A DNA stretch of 64,000 nt from Bombyx mori (GCF_030269925.1 NC_085111.1:3898142-3962141), one strand, 5' to 3'. Counted from the first letter of the stretch, positions 45,155 through 57,702 are shown. Program-made: numbers and translations. Notes: generated by a model from the sequence alone, not told the origin.

Positions 45155-45350
45155 GAGGAAAGGATAGCTGGTGGCCCGAAGCCCTTTTCAGCTTCGAGAG
45201 GACAGGCGTGCGAGCACAGGCTCAACCTGGAAGGGTGGTATTTACTAGCCTCACAGCATGAGGGCCGCTGATTCACGAATACATCCACTACCGCATCGGA
45301 ATCGTGTTCCGCTGAGAAGATCTGGCGAACCTCAGCGGGCTGATGCTATG
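45155..45350 (-). mobile_element. Diverged Jockey 3' end (left arm)
   Basis: 'ggatagctggtggcccgaag', 'aggacaggcgtgcgagcac' and 'ctcagcgggctgatgctatg' follow the order of 23500-23710. The mirror copy is 50130-50325. Confidence 0.8.
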
Positions 45351-46460
45351 GACTTCAGGTCGAATTGTATTTACCAAGATTCCCATGGTTGATTCCAGTA
45401 TTACAGCTACCAGCGTCTAACAAAAGTGTCGATGGATCGGATGAAATCTAGTTAAACTAATTTAACTGTGTGAACTTTTAGTTACAGAGGCATACAAAAA
45501 AAAAATTCTTTTAGGATATTTTTCAGGATTATTCTAATCTAATTTAAATTGTACAGTATAGTTGTCCAATTCTTTAAATATTAACATATACGGCAGAAAT
45601 AGACACCATAGTGAAATGTAGCCGTGAATCCGTGATTGCTTAGATCGCTCGCGCTGTCACGAGTTAATGCATCGATCAGTCCATCCTCCGATAAACTTTC
45701 TTAATCGCCCCGTTATGACACCCACTCCTTACATTTAAACAGTTTTTAACGTATCTCACCTAACTGACCAACAGAGGTTGATGAATTCAACGGCTCATTA
45801 ATTAGTGAAATATAACTCCAACCAAACTTCATGTTCTCCCCACAAAAGACAAGTCGTCGTTAAGTGTTCGCACATTGTTTTTGCGGCAAGCATCATTAAT
45901 TACTGCCTTACTGCCGCGGTAGGTATTCAGGTGGGCAGTAATGTTTGCACACTCTGTAATTGTCCACCCACGAGTTCAATTGGTGACGCCGGTCCTGGTT
46001 TTGAGCGACAGGTCTATTAATTAACCATTGTAATGAGGCACTTTAAGTACTAGCTAAAGTACTAACCCGATTTAAACGTTCACTTTGTAGAGTAAGTTTT
46101 ATTAGATTACATTTTGATAAGTGTTTTTCTTCTTACATCATGCTAGTCATTAATTAAGTGAAATTTCAGTACCACTTTTAATAATATATAATTATTAATT
46201 AAATTAAAATTACTTTACTCATTATTTTTGTTGAAGGCAAATCAATATTAAGTGAGGGTTCAATGGCGTCATAGCAATTTTCTTTGTTTCATTAAAACAA
46301 AATTAATTCAGTGACCCGAAATTTTCACGCGTTTACAGCAACTAGCAATCAATAAATGAATATCTATTAGAAATTGATAGCAAACGTCCGTAGTATGGAT
46401 GCATTCATATTGATTGCCGTGCCTATTACATTCGAATATTAGCATGTCCTAATTTACGCA

Positions 46461-46600
46461 CTTCGAGTTCATCGTGCCCTATAGGGTAACATAAGGGGAG
46501 GGTAAGGGGACATGCAGTGTGCTCGTATCGAGAGAGGCGATTAGACCAGCGTTTAAATCCCGTAGACCAGTACCATTTTTTCTATGGTAATACGTACTGC
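46461..46600 (+). mobile_element. Worn SINE head (left arm)
   Basis: 'tcatcgtgccctatagggta' and 'gtttaaatcccgtagacc' align with the A and B box regions of the 29501 SINE head, followed by 'accattttttctatgg'. Both boxes are degraded. Confidence 0.55.
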
Positions 46601-46872
46601 AAGAATAACTGCATGGGAAGGGCCACAAGGGAAAAGAAAAAAGGGCCGCCCGATATCAAAATGAGAGGACGATATAAAAACTATTGCTGGCCCTCGATGG
46701 ATACAGGTAGCCCAAAATAGAACCAAATGGAAGGACTTGGAGGAGGCCTTCACCATGTTTAATGGGTTCGTGCCAAACACAAGTGAAGAAAAATCAAATT
46801 ATTAAATATCTATTTACTTTGTATTTTAGCAGGAAATAAAAGACTTTTTATTTTATTTTATTTTATTATTTA
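46600..46872 (+). pseudogene. Frame-shifted LINE C-terminus with (TTTTA)n tail (left arm)
   Basis: Across shifted frames the residues 'PNGRTWRRP' and 'FNGFVPNT'-like pieces, plus the 'gaccaaatgg...gaggcctt' order, resemble RTE/L1-like LINE endings. It ends in a pentamer tail of TTTTA units at about 46846-46870. Confidence 0.5.
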
Positions 46873-47107
46873 TTAATACGTACTTAACCAACCACTTTAG
46901 TCCAAATTCCTTTTGGACATGCTATCGTGAAACTTATGCCGCGAAATCACTGTTCTTCACAGCCCGGAGGGTATTAGCAAACATACTCGATACTACACCC
47001 TATTACTAGCTAGGTAGACGCATTTTCTCTGTAACTAATACGTACATATATTTGTAATTGATATAGGGTCATATTATAAAATTTTCCATCTATACAATTC
47101 AATAAAA

Positions 47108-47258
47108 CAATTTAAAAAAAGATGTGTGGTGTCGTGGGAAACCGAATAGGAACGAAGTTTCTTATTATAAAAATATTAATTTTAAGTTTTTTTCGAGGTA
47201 TAAAGAAAATAAAACTGGAGGTTTCGCAACAACCCACGGTCATTCGGTAACGTGCGAA
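47108..47258 (-). repeat. Dispersed repeat at inner end of left arm
   Basis: On the minus strand it is the same sequence as 78-225 near the window start, about 10 percent diverged by eye. Confidence 0.8.
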
Positions 47259-47358
47259 CTTATTGTGGTACACTTCATTCACGGTTGTTTGCATAAGAGT
47301 TAGTGTATTGCGCAAACGAAGCTCTGAGATCGTGGTCAATGAATGATACAAAAATATC

Positions 47359-47562
47359 GGAAGGATTGGTGTAACATTTCCATTACCACTAAACTCAGGC
47401 ACAATTTTCAAAGAAACGAAAATACTACTTAGTTAGTAGCTCCACACTTGAATTCTTGTATAGGATAGTTTTTTTTTAATTATCGGGGGTCTTAAGATAG
47501 CACGAATATGATTCCCGGAACGATTCTGTGGACTATTCTGTGTATATTATGTATTTCTCGTA
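47359..47562 (+). repeat. 204-bp direct repeat, inner copy
   Basis: It is identical, as far as I compared, to 41694-41897, and lies directly against the inner end of the left arm. It continues into the unique spacer at 47563, where the outer copy instead runs into the arm. Confidence 0.93.
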
Positions 47563-48121
47563 CATAAAAGTAAAAAGTGAAGTATCTTCCTAACAACAAC
47601 CTAAAGAGTCTCGTAGCATTTCAGATAGTGAAAACCGAATCACATACAAACTAGACAGCATCTAGTTCAATTGGTTCAATTGAATTATATCCAAAATCGA
47701 AATAATACCTTTACCTGAATAAATTTTAGTAGAGAGACGTTTGCAAGCAAATAAATATTTATCACCTACACCTTTAATTGAATGCAAGCGCGAACAAGAC
47801 GGTGCGAATTGCGTGTAGCGATGTTTATCTCCGGCGCTGCTCAATGGATAATTGCCTGTGACTCTTTGTTACTCTTGTATGGAAGAGAATGTTCTCAAAC
47901 ACAGGAAGCTGTGACGTAATTGAATCTATATTTATAGTTGTTTTTGGAACGAAGTTCCTTATGGGACGATGCGGAGGGGTACCCTAACCGGGAAGAAACG
48001 TCCGTAACGTAAGATTTTTATTAGTAATGCACACAGTGTACGACTTCACTTTGTAATAACGTACAAATTAGTAATGCAACACAGTGTGCGACTTAACTTT
48101 GTAATAACGTACAAAAAATAA
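47563..48121. other. Unique spacer of the inverted repeat
   Basis: This is the 559 bases between inner direct repeat and right arm. No gene is present. 'ggaacgaagttcc' at about 47947 is a short palindrome. Two tandem units follow at 48021-48115. Confidence 0.7.
48021..48115 (+). repeat. Two tandem 47/48-bp units
   Basis: The units begin at 48021 and 48068 with 'ttagtaatgc' and end 'aataacgtacaaa'. They differ at three substitutions and one inserted base. Confidence 0.9.
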
Positions 48122-48221
48122 GATATTTTTGTATCATTCATTGACCACGATCTCAGAGCTTCGTTTGCGCAATACACTAACTCTTATGCAAACAACCGTG
48201 AATGAAGTGTACCACAATAAG

Positions 48222-48372
48222 TTCGCACGTTACCGAATGACCGTGGGTTGTTGCGAAACCTCCAGTTTTATTTTCTTTATACCTCGAAAAAAACTTAAAA
48301 TTAATATTTTTATAATAAGAAACTTCGTTCCTATTCGGTTTCCCACGACACCACACATCTTTTTTTAAATTG
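48222..48372 (+). repeat. Dispersed repeat at inner end of right arm
   Basis: Mirror of 47108-47258 and relative of 78-225. Confidence 0.8.
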
Positions 48373-48607
48373 TTTTATTGAATTGTATAGATGGAAAATT
48401 TTATAATATGACCCTATATCAATTACAAATATATGTACGTATTAGTTACAGAGAAAATGCGTCTACCTAGCTAGTAATAGGGTGTAGTATCGAGTATGTT
48501 TGCTAATACCCTCCGGGCTGTGAAGAACAGTGATTTCGCGGCATAAGTTTCACGATAGCATGTCCAAAAGGAATTTGGACTAAAGTGGTTGGTTAAGTAC
48601 GTATTAA

Positions 48608-48880
48608 TAAATAATAAAATAAAATAAAATAAAAAGTCTTTTATTTCCTGCTAAAATACAAAGTAAATAGATATTTAATAATTTGATTTTTCTTCACTTG
48701 TGTTTGGCACGAACCCATTAAACATGGTGAAGGCCTCCTCCAAGTCCTTCCATTTGGTTCTATTTTGGGCTACCTGTATCCATCGAGGGCCAGCAATAGT
48801 TTTTATATCGTCCTCTCATTTTGATATCGGGCGGCCCTTTTTTCTTTTCCCTTGTGGCCCTTCCCATGCAGTTATTCTTG
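48608..48880 (-). pseudogene. Frame-shifted LINE C-terminus with (TAAAA)n tail (right arm)
   Basis: Mirror copy of 46600-46872. Confidence 0.5.
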
Positions 48881-49019
48881 CAGTACGTATTACCATAGAA
48901 AAAATGGTACTGGTCTACGGGATTTAAACGCTGGTCTAATCGCCTCTCTCGATACGAGCACACTGCATGTCCCCTTACCCTCCCCTTATGTTACCCTATA
49001 GGGCACGATGAACTCGAAG
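48880..49019 (-). mobile_element. Worn SINE head (right arm)
   Basis: Mirror copy of 46461-46600. Confidence 0.55.
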
Positions 49020-50129
49020 TGCGTAAATTAGGACATGCTAATATTCGAATGTAATAGGCACGGCAATCAATATGAATGCATCCATACTACGGACGTTTGC
49101 TATCAATTTCTAATAGATATTCATTTATTGATTGCTAGTTGCTGTAAACGCGTGAAAATTTCGGGTCACTGAATTAATTTTGTTTTAATGAAACAAAGAA
49201 AATTGCTATGACGCCATTGAACCCTCACTTAATATTGATTTGCCTTCAACAAAAATAATGAGTAAAGTAATTTTAATTTAATTAATAATTATATATTATT
49301 AAAAGTGGTACTGAAATTTCACTTAATTAATGACTAGCATGATGTAAGAAGAAAAACACTTATCAAAATGTAATCTAATAAAACTTACTCTACAAAGTGA
49401 ACGTTTAAATCGGGTTAGTACTTTAGCTAGTACTTAAAGTGCCTCATTACAATGGTTAATTAATAGACCTGTCGCTCAAAACCAGGACCGGCGTCACCAA
49501 TTGAACTCGTGGGTGGACAATTACAGAGTGTGCAAACATTACTGCCCACCTGAATACCTACCGCGGCAGTAAGGCAGTAATTAATGATGCTTGCCGCAAA
49601 AACAATGTGCGAACACTTAACGACGACTTGTCTTTTGTGGGGAGAACATGAAGTTTGGTTGGAGTTATATTTCACTAATTAATGAGCCGTTGAATTCATC
49701 AACCTCTGTTGGTCAGTTAGGTGAGATACGTTAAAAACTGTTTAAATGTAAGGAGTGGGTGTCATAACGGGGCGATTAAGAAAGTTTATCGGAGGATGGA
49801 CTGATCGATGCATTAACTCGTGACAGCGCGAGCGATCTAAGCAATCACGGATTCACGGCTACATTTCACTATGGTGTCTATTTCTGCCGTATATGTTAAT
49901 ATTTAAAGAATTGGACAACTATACTGTACAATTTAAATTAGATTAGAATAATCCTGAAAAATATCCTAAAAGAATTTTTTTTTTGTATGCCTCTGTAACT
50001 AAAAGTTCACACAGTTAAATTAGTTTAACTAGATTTCATCCGATCCATCGACACTTTTGTTAGACGCTGGTAGCTGTAATACTGGAATCAACCATGGGAA
50101 TCTTGGTAAATACAATTCGACCTGAAGTC

Positions 50130-50325
50130 CATAGCATCAGCCCGCTGAGGTTCGCCAGATCTTCTCAGCGGAACACGATTCCGATGCGGTAGTGGATGTA
50201 TTCGTGAATCAGCGGCCCTCATGCTGTGAGGCTAGTAAATACCACCCTTCCAGGTTGAGCCTGTGCTCGCACGCCTGTCCTCTCGAAGCTGAAAAGGGCT
50301 TCGGGCCACCAGCTATCCTTTCCTC
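50130..50325 (+). mobile_element. Diverged Jockey 3' end (right arm)
   Basis: Mirror copy of 45155-45350. The 122-codon frame at 50192-50560 fuses this untranslated region to the RTE end and is not a real gene. Confidence 0.8.
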
Positions 50326-50419
50326 CACAAAATTAAACAAAAAAATTGGTCCGACGGTCTACCATTTCGGTTTTCAGCCGTTAGGTGGAATATCTTGTCT
50401 TTTACGATTCCGCCAATGC

Positions 50420-50609
50420 ACAATGAATTTGGTATCAACAAGGTGGACCCATGACCTGCTCAAAGTAGTTGGTAGAGACTGGATGAGAAAGGCAAGAGAC
50501 CGAAGAGAATGGGGTGCATTCGAAGAAACCTACACTCAGCATTGTGTGGACACGGATTGAAGAAGAGAAGAGAGACAATGAATTTACTTATGTGATTGAA
50601 AAAAAAAAA
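50420..50609 (+). pseudogene. C-terminus and A-tail of an RTE-type LINE (right arm)
   Basis: Mirror copy of 44871-45060. The stop is at 50558-50560 and the A-run is at about 50599-50610. Confidence 0.75.
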
Positions 50610-51664
50610 GTCTCTTTTAAATAACGAACCATGGTTAACTTATCTAGGCAGCGGCACGATAGCGCTATGTTGAATGTATGTGGGTAGCGATATGATTAAT
50701 CGACGTACAAAAGCCTTCTAATTACTTGTTTAGATACAATATACCTTCCACAATGGGTATTCATCTTGCTTGTGACCTTACACGTGTAATATGTGTAGTT
50801 CTTATATTGTGTCAATAATTAAAATATTCGTTTTCTTGTAAATTAATTTGCGATACGTTTATAAGAATTACGTCATAACTTACTTCCTCATATCTATCAT
50901 AGCAGTAACTTTCACGTCTAATCTTATGACTTAGTTAATTCCACGCCTCTCCTTAATTTTAATATTGGCGGTAAGAAGTATTCTAAGTTTAAACAGATTA
51001 ATACCACTATCGTCCTTTTTTATGCGCTGTGTGATTTGATAGACAGCTCATTGTTGTATTCCAATTAATGCCACTGAGGACCCAAACTCCGGTTTGGTAT
51101 GGATTCGGTAATCTCCCGTATAGGGTGGGTCATGAATGAAATACTAATATTATGATATAGAATTGATATTCGATCGATTAGAAGTACTTTAGAATAGGGC
51201 AGCTCGGTAAATAATAGAAAATCAAATACGAATCTACAAATGTTCGAAGTGCATACCTACTCAAACCATCTACAAACAATCTACCTAAATTCAATATATT
51301 CAAGAAGCGCTTGCAGTCTTAGGAATGCGTTTGAAGATTATTATGGAAGGTTTTCATTACATCGTTAATTCTAAATAACTTGTTTTCATTCTCCATTACA
51401 ACAATAAGAACGTAAGAGGCGTGCACGGAATTAAATAGAGCTGCACCTATTGTTTAATGTACCTAAAGTTGATTTAAAATCTTGTACAGATAAAAAATAA
51501 CATTTTCTTGTATTTGAATCACGCATGAGGAAAAATATGCCAGCCAAGGTCCTATGAAATTTATCATTCAAGTGGCCCGTTGGGTCTGCGTGTGCGCAAG
51601 TAAAATAGGCTCAGACATTCGAGGATTTTCTTCCGTAACACACCGAGAGCACACGCACTAATTT

Positions 51665-51886
51665 AGCACTATTAGTGTTTTGTTGTATTTTGAAGGGAAT
51701 GTTGACTATGAATGTGGAAGGATATAGAGGAAGAGGTAGACCTAAGAAGAAATTTATGGATTGCGTGAAAGAAGAAATGGATAAGTAGGGAGTGAGCGAA
51801 GAAATGGTATATGATAGAAGAGTATGGAAGGAGAAAACATGTTGCGCTGACCCCAGGTGATTGGGAGAAAGGCAGGATAATGACAT
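51665..51886 (+). pseudogene. Decayed C-terminus of an RTE-type LINE (right arm)
   Basis: Mirror copy of 43594-43815. Confidence 0.65.
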
Positions 51887-52817
51887 GAGTGTTTTGTTGT
51901 ATTATGAAATGTATGTTCCAATGTTTGCTATTGCAAAACAATGACGGTTCAGCCGGTTCTGATGATAAGAGTGAGATATTTTTGGCAGGTCAGATTTTTG
52001 ACAAGTATTGTTTATGTTAAATATTAAAGATTTCGTATTTTCTTTGCGAGTCGTAAACCACATTTCGTAAAACTCTTTTTTTCTCAAATTTTTATTTTCA
52101 TTATATAATTTTCGACGTAAGTAATATTTGACAGATACAGATACAATTTTAAACGTAAAAAATATTTATTAAGTTTGTATTTTAAATTTATAAGGTATTA
52201 TAGTATTGAATACATTGAATTGAATATTATACAGCACATGTATTCAGCAACCAAATTATTTATAAATCGATTACTAAGATGCAAGCACAACTTAAAGTTT
52301 TAGAAGGGATAGTGAAAAGAGATTATGTCTCTTTCCCGCAAAGCACGTTTAGTAAGACACACGTGGCATTCCCTCTCTTTATTTAGCGTGAAAATTAAAA
52401 TGTTTACATCTTAATCTTTCTTCTATCATATATAATCGACTTTTTATCAGGACTTTATATGTAGTGTACTAAACTTTATATGTAGCTAAGATGGATACCT
52501 ATTGAATACCTCATTTCGATATTACAAATTCAGTGTTTTCAATATTAAAAGACATTTGTAACTACAGCTGTAATAATGTAGATCTGTTCTATATATATCC
52601 AACCGAGATTATTACTGATCGTGAATTAGGATAACGATTATAACTGTCACAACTAAAATAAAATATTTCTCTTAGTACAACACGGACCTCACGCGGAAGG
52701 CTTGTCGACACGTCGCGTCGCCTACCGAAAAATTACTATCGTTAGGTTTGCGTCGTGAATTTTTAGAGCTTCTTCCTTGTTCCTCGTAATGGACTTTCTC
52801 AAGGTCACCGAGCCGAT

Positions 52818-53161
52818 TTTTTTTCTTCCTACTTACGCTGATAGCCTTGAGAGGCTATTTTTTATTAATTTTTTTATTGCACTTGTAGGCAGACGAGCAT
52901 ACGGCCCACCTGATGGTGAGTGGTTACCGTCGCCCGTGGACTTCAGCAATGCCAGGGGCAGAGCCAAGCCACTGCCTACAAATTATTTCATATAATATTT
53001 CAGCGTAACTTTAACTAGTAGGTGAGCTCACGGAGCCCAAACCGGAGTGTTGCTAACACTGGCCCTAGCAAGAGCAGTGCTTCGCTGAATCTACCACCGG
53101 ATCGGAATCACGACCCACTGGGAAGATCCGGCGAGGAACTCAGTGGGTTGTGTCCATGGGT
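52818..53161 (-). mobile_element. Hairpin-tailed Jockey-type 3' end split by a CR1-like tail (right arm)
   Basis: Mirror copy of 42319-42662. Confidence 0.82.
52858..52979 (-). mobile_element. CR1-like LINE tail nested in Jockey-type repeat (right arm)
   Basis: Mirror copy of 42501-42622. Confidence 0.9.
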
Positions 53162-53584
53162 CCGCCACCAGAGTAACATCTAAATCGCCATCTACTGCTG
53201 AGAAAATTTTATACTTCATTTTAATCAAGGACACGTCTAATAAAAAAATCAAACTTTGATATCAGATAGAAAGTTTCTGACACAAAAAAATCTCAAATAT
53301 TAATATTCTTATCTCGTTTGACTCCATTTGCAAATTGCGACCACATCAAGATATTTCATATCTTCCTTATTTCTCATAAAGATGTACTCACGGTCATTAA
53401 GATAGCAATTTAGCGTAAAGGAGCATATACAACATATTATTATAACAACTGTACCAGAAATAATTTTATGTGACAGGTAAGGACATAATTAATAAGACCA
53501 CTGTGAACAAAAAGCGCAACAAATATGGCCTCCTTTTTGTATTTTTTATTCGGATAAACGTATTGAATGTGCCAAAGAAAAATA

Positions 53585-56500
53585 TAATTTAATTTCGGGC
53601 TTAATTTATGGGCTAGTGGTTGAAAAAATGCGATCTAATCGAACGTATTAGGATGGTTTGAAGTTCAATTTGCGATTAAAAAACTATGTAGTTTGCCTTA
53701 CTAATAAATAATTTAAAAAAACATACATCAAGATGTTTAGCATACATGAATGGCGAAGGTTTGTAGTGGCCTGTAGTTACTAATACCAGTTAAACCATGA
53801 GTTTGTCTGTCCATCGCAGCTAATAACAAAATTGGAGATCAATACTTATATCATATACACATTAACCTGGTCTTCGTATAAAAATGTGTTGAACACTATC
53901 TGTGACTTCCTAAGAATCTCAGAAAAAACAGTACCTTTTTAGCATAGTTCTATATATAATACATAGGAATTATTCAAGCTTACCTAAACTTCAGAACAAT
54001 ATTATGGGCTGTCTCGCGATTTGCTGTGCCTGGGAATTCACAGAATCTAAAATAAATAAAGACAGCGATGTAACATGTGCTCATCGACAACCGCTCATCT
54101 GAAAAATAAAGATCATAATTTGAATAGATCTGTTTATAATTCAAAAGCGATGACGTAACTCGATCTAGTTTTAAAAATGTAATAAAAACGCTGAAAGTGA
54201 AACGAAGCTAATTAGTCTATTTTTGTGTACCAAATGGTTTCTTAATTGATTCGGAAACCGTGAAATAAGGAAAAAACCGTTGTATTAACAATCATTTAAT
54301 TTGTCTGTCGTTGACCGAGAACCTATTTTAAACAATCTTGTACTTGTGTATTTTTAGGGATCCCCGTGTTTTTGTTTTTTGTTAAGATCGTTTTGGGCGT
54401 TAATTGTTTTTCATGTTTTATTGTAAACAGTATCAAAAGTTTGTACATACGCGAACCCACGCTTTACTATATCTTGCTGGTAACTAATTACATTGGCTGA
54501 CCGATTTGTAGCATTTATATTGTAGGTTAAAAAGAAAAACACAGATAAAAAAGTTATTGTTCGTCAAGAAAACGGCATCTGGTGTAATGGCGGATTGATT
54601 TTTAAAATGCTTTCATCATTGTATTAATTGAATGAATTAATTGAAATTAAATAGTTGTCAGAATTTATAGACATTATAATAATGTGAACGCTATGAGATG
54701 CTAGGTGGAGATCATTTTTATAACTTATACAGCTCTCCCTTCAAATGTTCAAATAGAAACCACATGACTGCTTCGGGTTCCCATTTTTCTTTAAGACTAC
54801 AGCATACATTTGCAACTGCAATTAATAGTTATGTTACTTAGGTTGCTAATACAAAAAAAATTAGGCGATATGTTCACATTTGTAACCACAGTATCTAATC
54901 ATGGGGTATCAAATTACTATATTTTTCAAAAAAATTAATAATGTAACTTTGAAAAAAGAAAGCTGGATTTTTTATTTTATTTTTCCATGGGTAGTTATTG
55001 ACCCGACCATACACCGGTATCGGCTTATCGTTGAATTTTGGGACGCCCTGTATATCAGACTGGATTTTGTTAATTCAGAATTACAGGTAACTAATAAATT
55101 AATGTTAATATTCACTAGTGTTTGCTTAACACACTCTAAAACTTAAATTAAGATTTACATTTTCTCTTTTGTTTTCGCTATGATGGTTATAAAAAAAAAC
55201 TGCCAACTTTCAAAATAATTACTTTTATTAACAATTCACAATTAGCAGCATATTCTCAATTAGGATACCGCTCGTCAATAGCTACTAAGATAAATAAAAA
55301 ATGATTTGTGATTTTATGTAACAACGAATCTGTAAATCGTTTATAAATCACAGAGTGACACTAGCAACTATCTTACTCCCCGGGAAAATGCAACGTTTTT
55401 TATTATCACATAATTAAACGCGATTGAAACCGTGGCGTACCTATAGTTAGTATTTAAAAATGATCAATTTCATTTGAAATCTACTTATTGAAAGTTTTTT
55501 GCCTCTAAGGTAGAGTTTCATGGATCAAAAAGAATTCCAATCGCACGAAACGGATTTCTGCAGGAATCCAAAATACTATAATATCCGTGGATAGTAGGAC
55601 CGCTTAGATCCAGAATGGATAAAGTGGCCATCTTACCTTCCAAACCAGAATGTATAATTCCTACAAGGCATAGCATTTTCTTACCTTAGGTGCTCGTGAC
55701 CACAAAATGTGTAAAGTATTAGATCATTAGAAACAGTAAAATGAATAAACGAGATCAAATCGTAAAATTAATTAAAATTAAGCCGCGAAGACAAGATAAC
55801 TGTTGTGCTGGGTTGTAACATGTCCTACATCCAGCACTTAGCTTATGGATCCTGATTTCTCGGATATAAACCGAGACGAAAAATATTTGCATCTATCTAC
55901 TGTGTAACGCAAACCTTCAACTCCATGGCATTTAGAACGCGATTGAGATCATTTTAAGTCTTTTAAATTCAATCAGTCGAATTTATAACTTAGATAGATT
56001 AAGGTTAAAATCCTGTTATACCAAACGATATGTAAATTAAATGAGATATCTTAACCGCACGGCGATATACACAAATGCAAATGCATTCGAAATATTAAAT
56101 TCTATTTCAACAATGCGACGAAATTACACAATTTCAGTGTGCACGCCGCAAATGTTTCTCTTGCAAAACCATAAAGTAAGGTTCGGCCATGGTTTTGCGA
56201 AATTTCGCCAAGGGGTCAGTCGAGAGACATCGATGCGCGAAACGTGGGCTTTTGTAAATAAACTTCACTTTAAATTAACAAGCTGAAGTATTAAGGTGCA
56301 GGTGTTTAATGTCCCGTTTCGGCGCTTCGTGCAAATATTGTTGAATTTTGAGAGCATCACGGAATAAAGTACACCACATACTGGAAAGATATTTGGATGG
56401 AGCGGATAGTAAAAAAGCGGTAATCAATAAAATAATGCTTGATGTATAAGGGCATTTGACAATTACAAGGGTAAGTTACATTACTTCACATTATTAAGTT

Positions 56501-57031
56501 CTAGATCAAATGAAGGGTAAATCTTTAGTATTTTTTCAGCAGCCATTTAAGTGAGGAAATCATGAGCACAGCAATGACAAATGAATTTGAAATCAGCTTA
56601 ATATTAAAACTACAGATACTCTATGTTAATAACACATGATTTTATCGCAGTAGCGATTGGTAAGAGTGGCACTATTGAGAGTAAGCATTAGTAAGACGGC
56701 CAAGTGCGAATCGTAGTTGTGTAGAAAAAGTTCCGTATCACCCCAAAATGGCGGGTGTTAAGTAGCTCAAACTGTTCCGAAAACTGTGATTGAATTGAAG
56801 ACCTTGGCTGAGTTCGAAGCTAACCCGGATAGAACGATCATTAGTTACTTTAATATTAGTGTTTTCCTAATTACCGTAGTCACGATAAGATATAATTGAC
56901 ATATTTGAATGTACCATACATTTGACTAAAGTGACGAGAGACTTTGCGACACAGACTGATAACAATGTAACTGATATTTCGATCAAGTTTTAAGGGCTGC
57001 AGTCATGTTGCGATGTCTATTTTTTTCCCTG
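53585..57031. other. No gene or repeat recognised
   Basis: This 3.4-kb AT-rich flank has 81-codon frames at 54901-55146 and 56041-56286, neither recognisable. 'gggacgccctgtatat' near 55040 looks like the kind of motif found at some DNA-transposon ends, but no partner end was found. Confidence 0.5.
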
Positions 57032-57275
57032 CCTATGCTGATAGCCTTGAGAGTCTATTTCAGCTTCACCCTAACGTGTAGTTGAGCTCACGGCGCTCAA
57101 GCCGGAAGTTTTGCTAACACTGGCCCTAGCAAGAGCAGTGCTTCGCAGAATCTATCAACGCATCGGAAACGCGATCCACTAAGAAGATCCGGCGAGAAAC
57201 TCAGTGGGCTGTCTCTTGGGTTAATTTACTCGTCGAGCCTTTCGTCACAAGTGACGGATTCCCCGAGCACGGTGC
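57032..57275 (-). mobile_element. 3' end of the hairpin-tailed Jockey-type LINE
   Basis: The reverse complement of the 3215-3455 order: terminal hairpin near 57043, 'gctaacactggccctagc', 'agaagatccggcgagaaact', and further 5' 'cgtcgagcctttcgtcac', making it the longest copy of this family outside the arms. Confidence 0.78.
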
Positions 57276-57277
57276 CC

Positions 57278-57345
57278 GAGCGATGTCTATAGATTTCGAT
57301 AAGCACTTTACTTCAGGTGGGCTGTCAGGTTGTGTAAACACCTAG
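57278..57345 (+). mobile_element. Worn SINE tail
   Basis: 'cgatgtctatagatttcg' and 'cttcaggtgggctgtcagg' resemble the SINE tail; diverged, no A-tail. Confidence 0.5.
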
Positions 57346-57702
57346 TTCTATAAGTGCTAACTGAATAAGTAAATATTTAGAGAAGGAATGGACTTAAAAT
57401 TCATACACTTGATAGTAGTTCCCTGAAGGCTATATACAAATGGCGTTTTTCAAGGTATACAAAGCAAATGATCATGCACGCACCGTATTAAGTTATTATT
57501 CTGATTATAACTTTATATTTATATTTACGGTACGTTAGATAGTTGATGTTCGAAGGCTACGTCGTGAACTCTGACTCTATTTCTCATGTGGGTCGCGGTG
57601 TGGGTAGAAATATCTCTCTTGTATAAGTAAACATAAGGTCGAATATCGGTGATTACAGATTGAACATTTTAATAGATGTAGTTGTCATGTTTATTACTTA
57701 TA
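57346..57702. other. No gene or repeat recognised
   Basis: AT-rich sequence without supported features. Confidence 0.5.

Larger units (their letters stand above)
41896..47358 (+). repeat. Left arm of giant inverted repeat (5463 bp)
   Basis: Each base pairs with position 95480 minus its coordinate in 48122-53584. The outer border lies at 41895/53585 and the inner border at 47359/48121. No mismatch or indel was seen in the segments compared, and all internal open frames are mirrored exactly. The arm holds old LINE and SINE remnants, listed separately. No gene is recognisable. The rest of the arm is AT-rich DNA. Confidence 0.95.
48122..53584 (-). repeat. Right arm of giant inverted repeat (5463 bp)
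   Basis: It is the reverse complement of 41896-47358. By the ancestral-order argument (see findings) this is probably the original copy, because its sequence is continuous with both the spacer and the right flank. Confidence 0.95.

Noticed and set aside
50192..50560. 122-codon ORF present on both arms
   Set aside because: It fuses a Jockey untranslated region to an RTE C-terminus, so it is not a single gene.
41896..53584. Foldback DNA transposon or Maverick-type element
   Set aside because: No transposase, integrase or polymerase frame, no target duplication at the outer borders, and the direct repeat lies beside only one arm.
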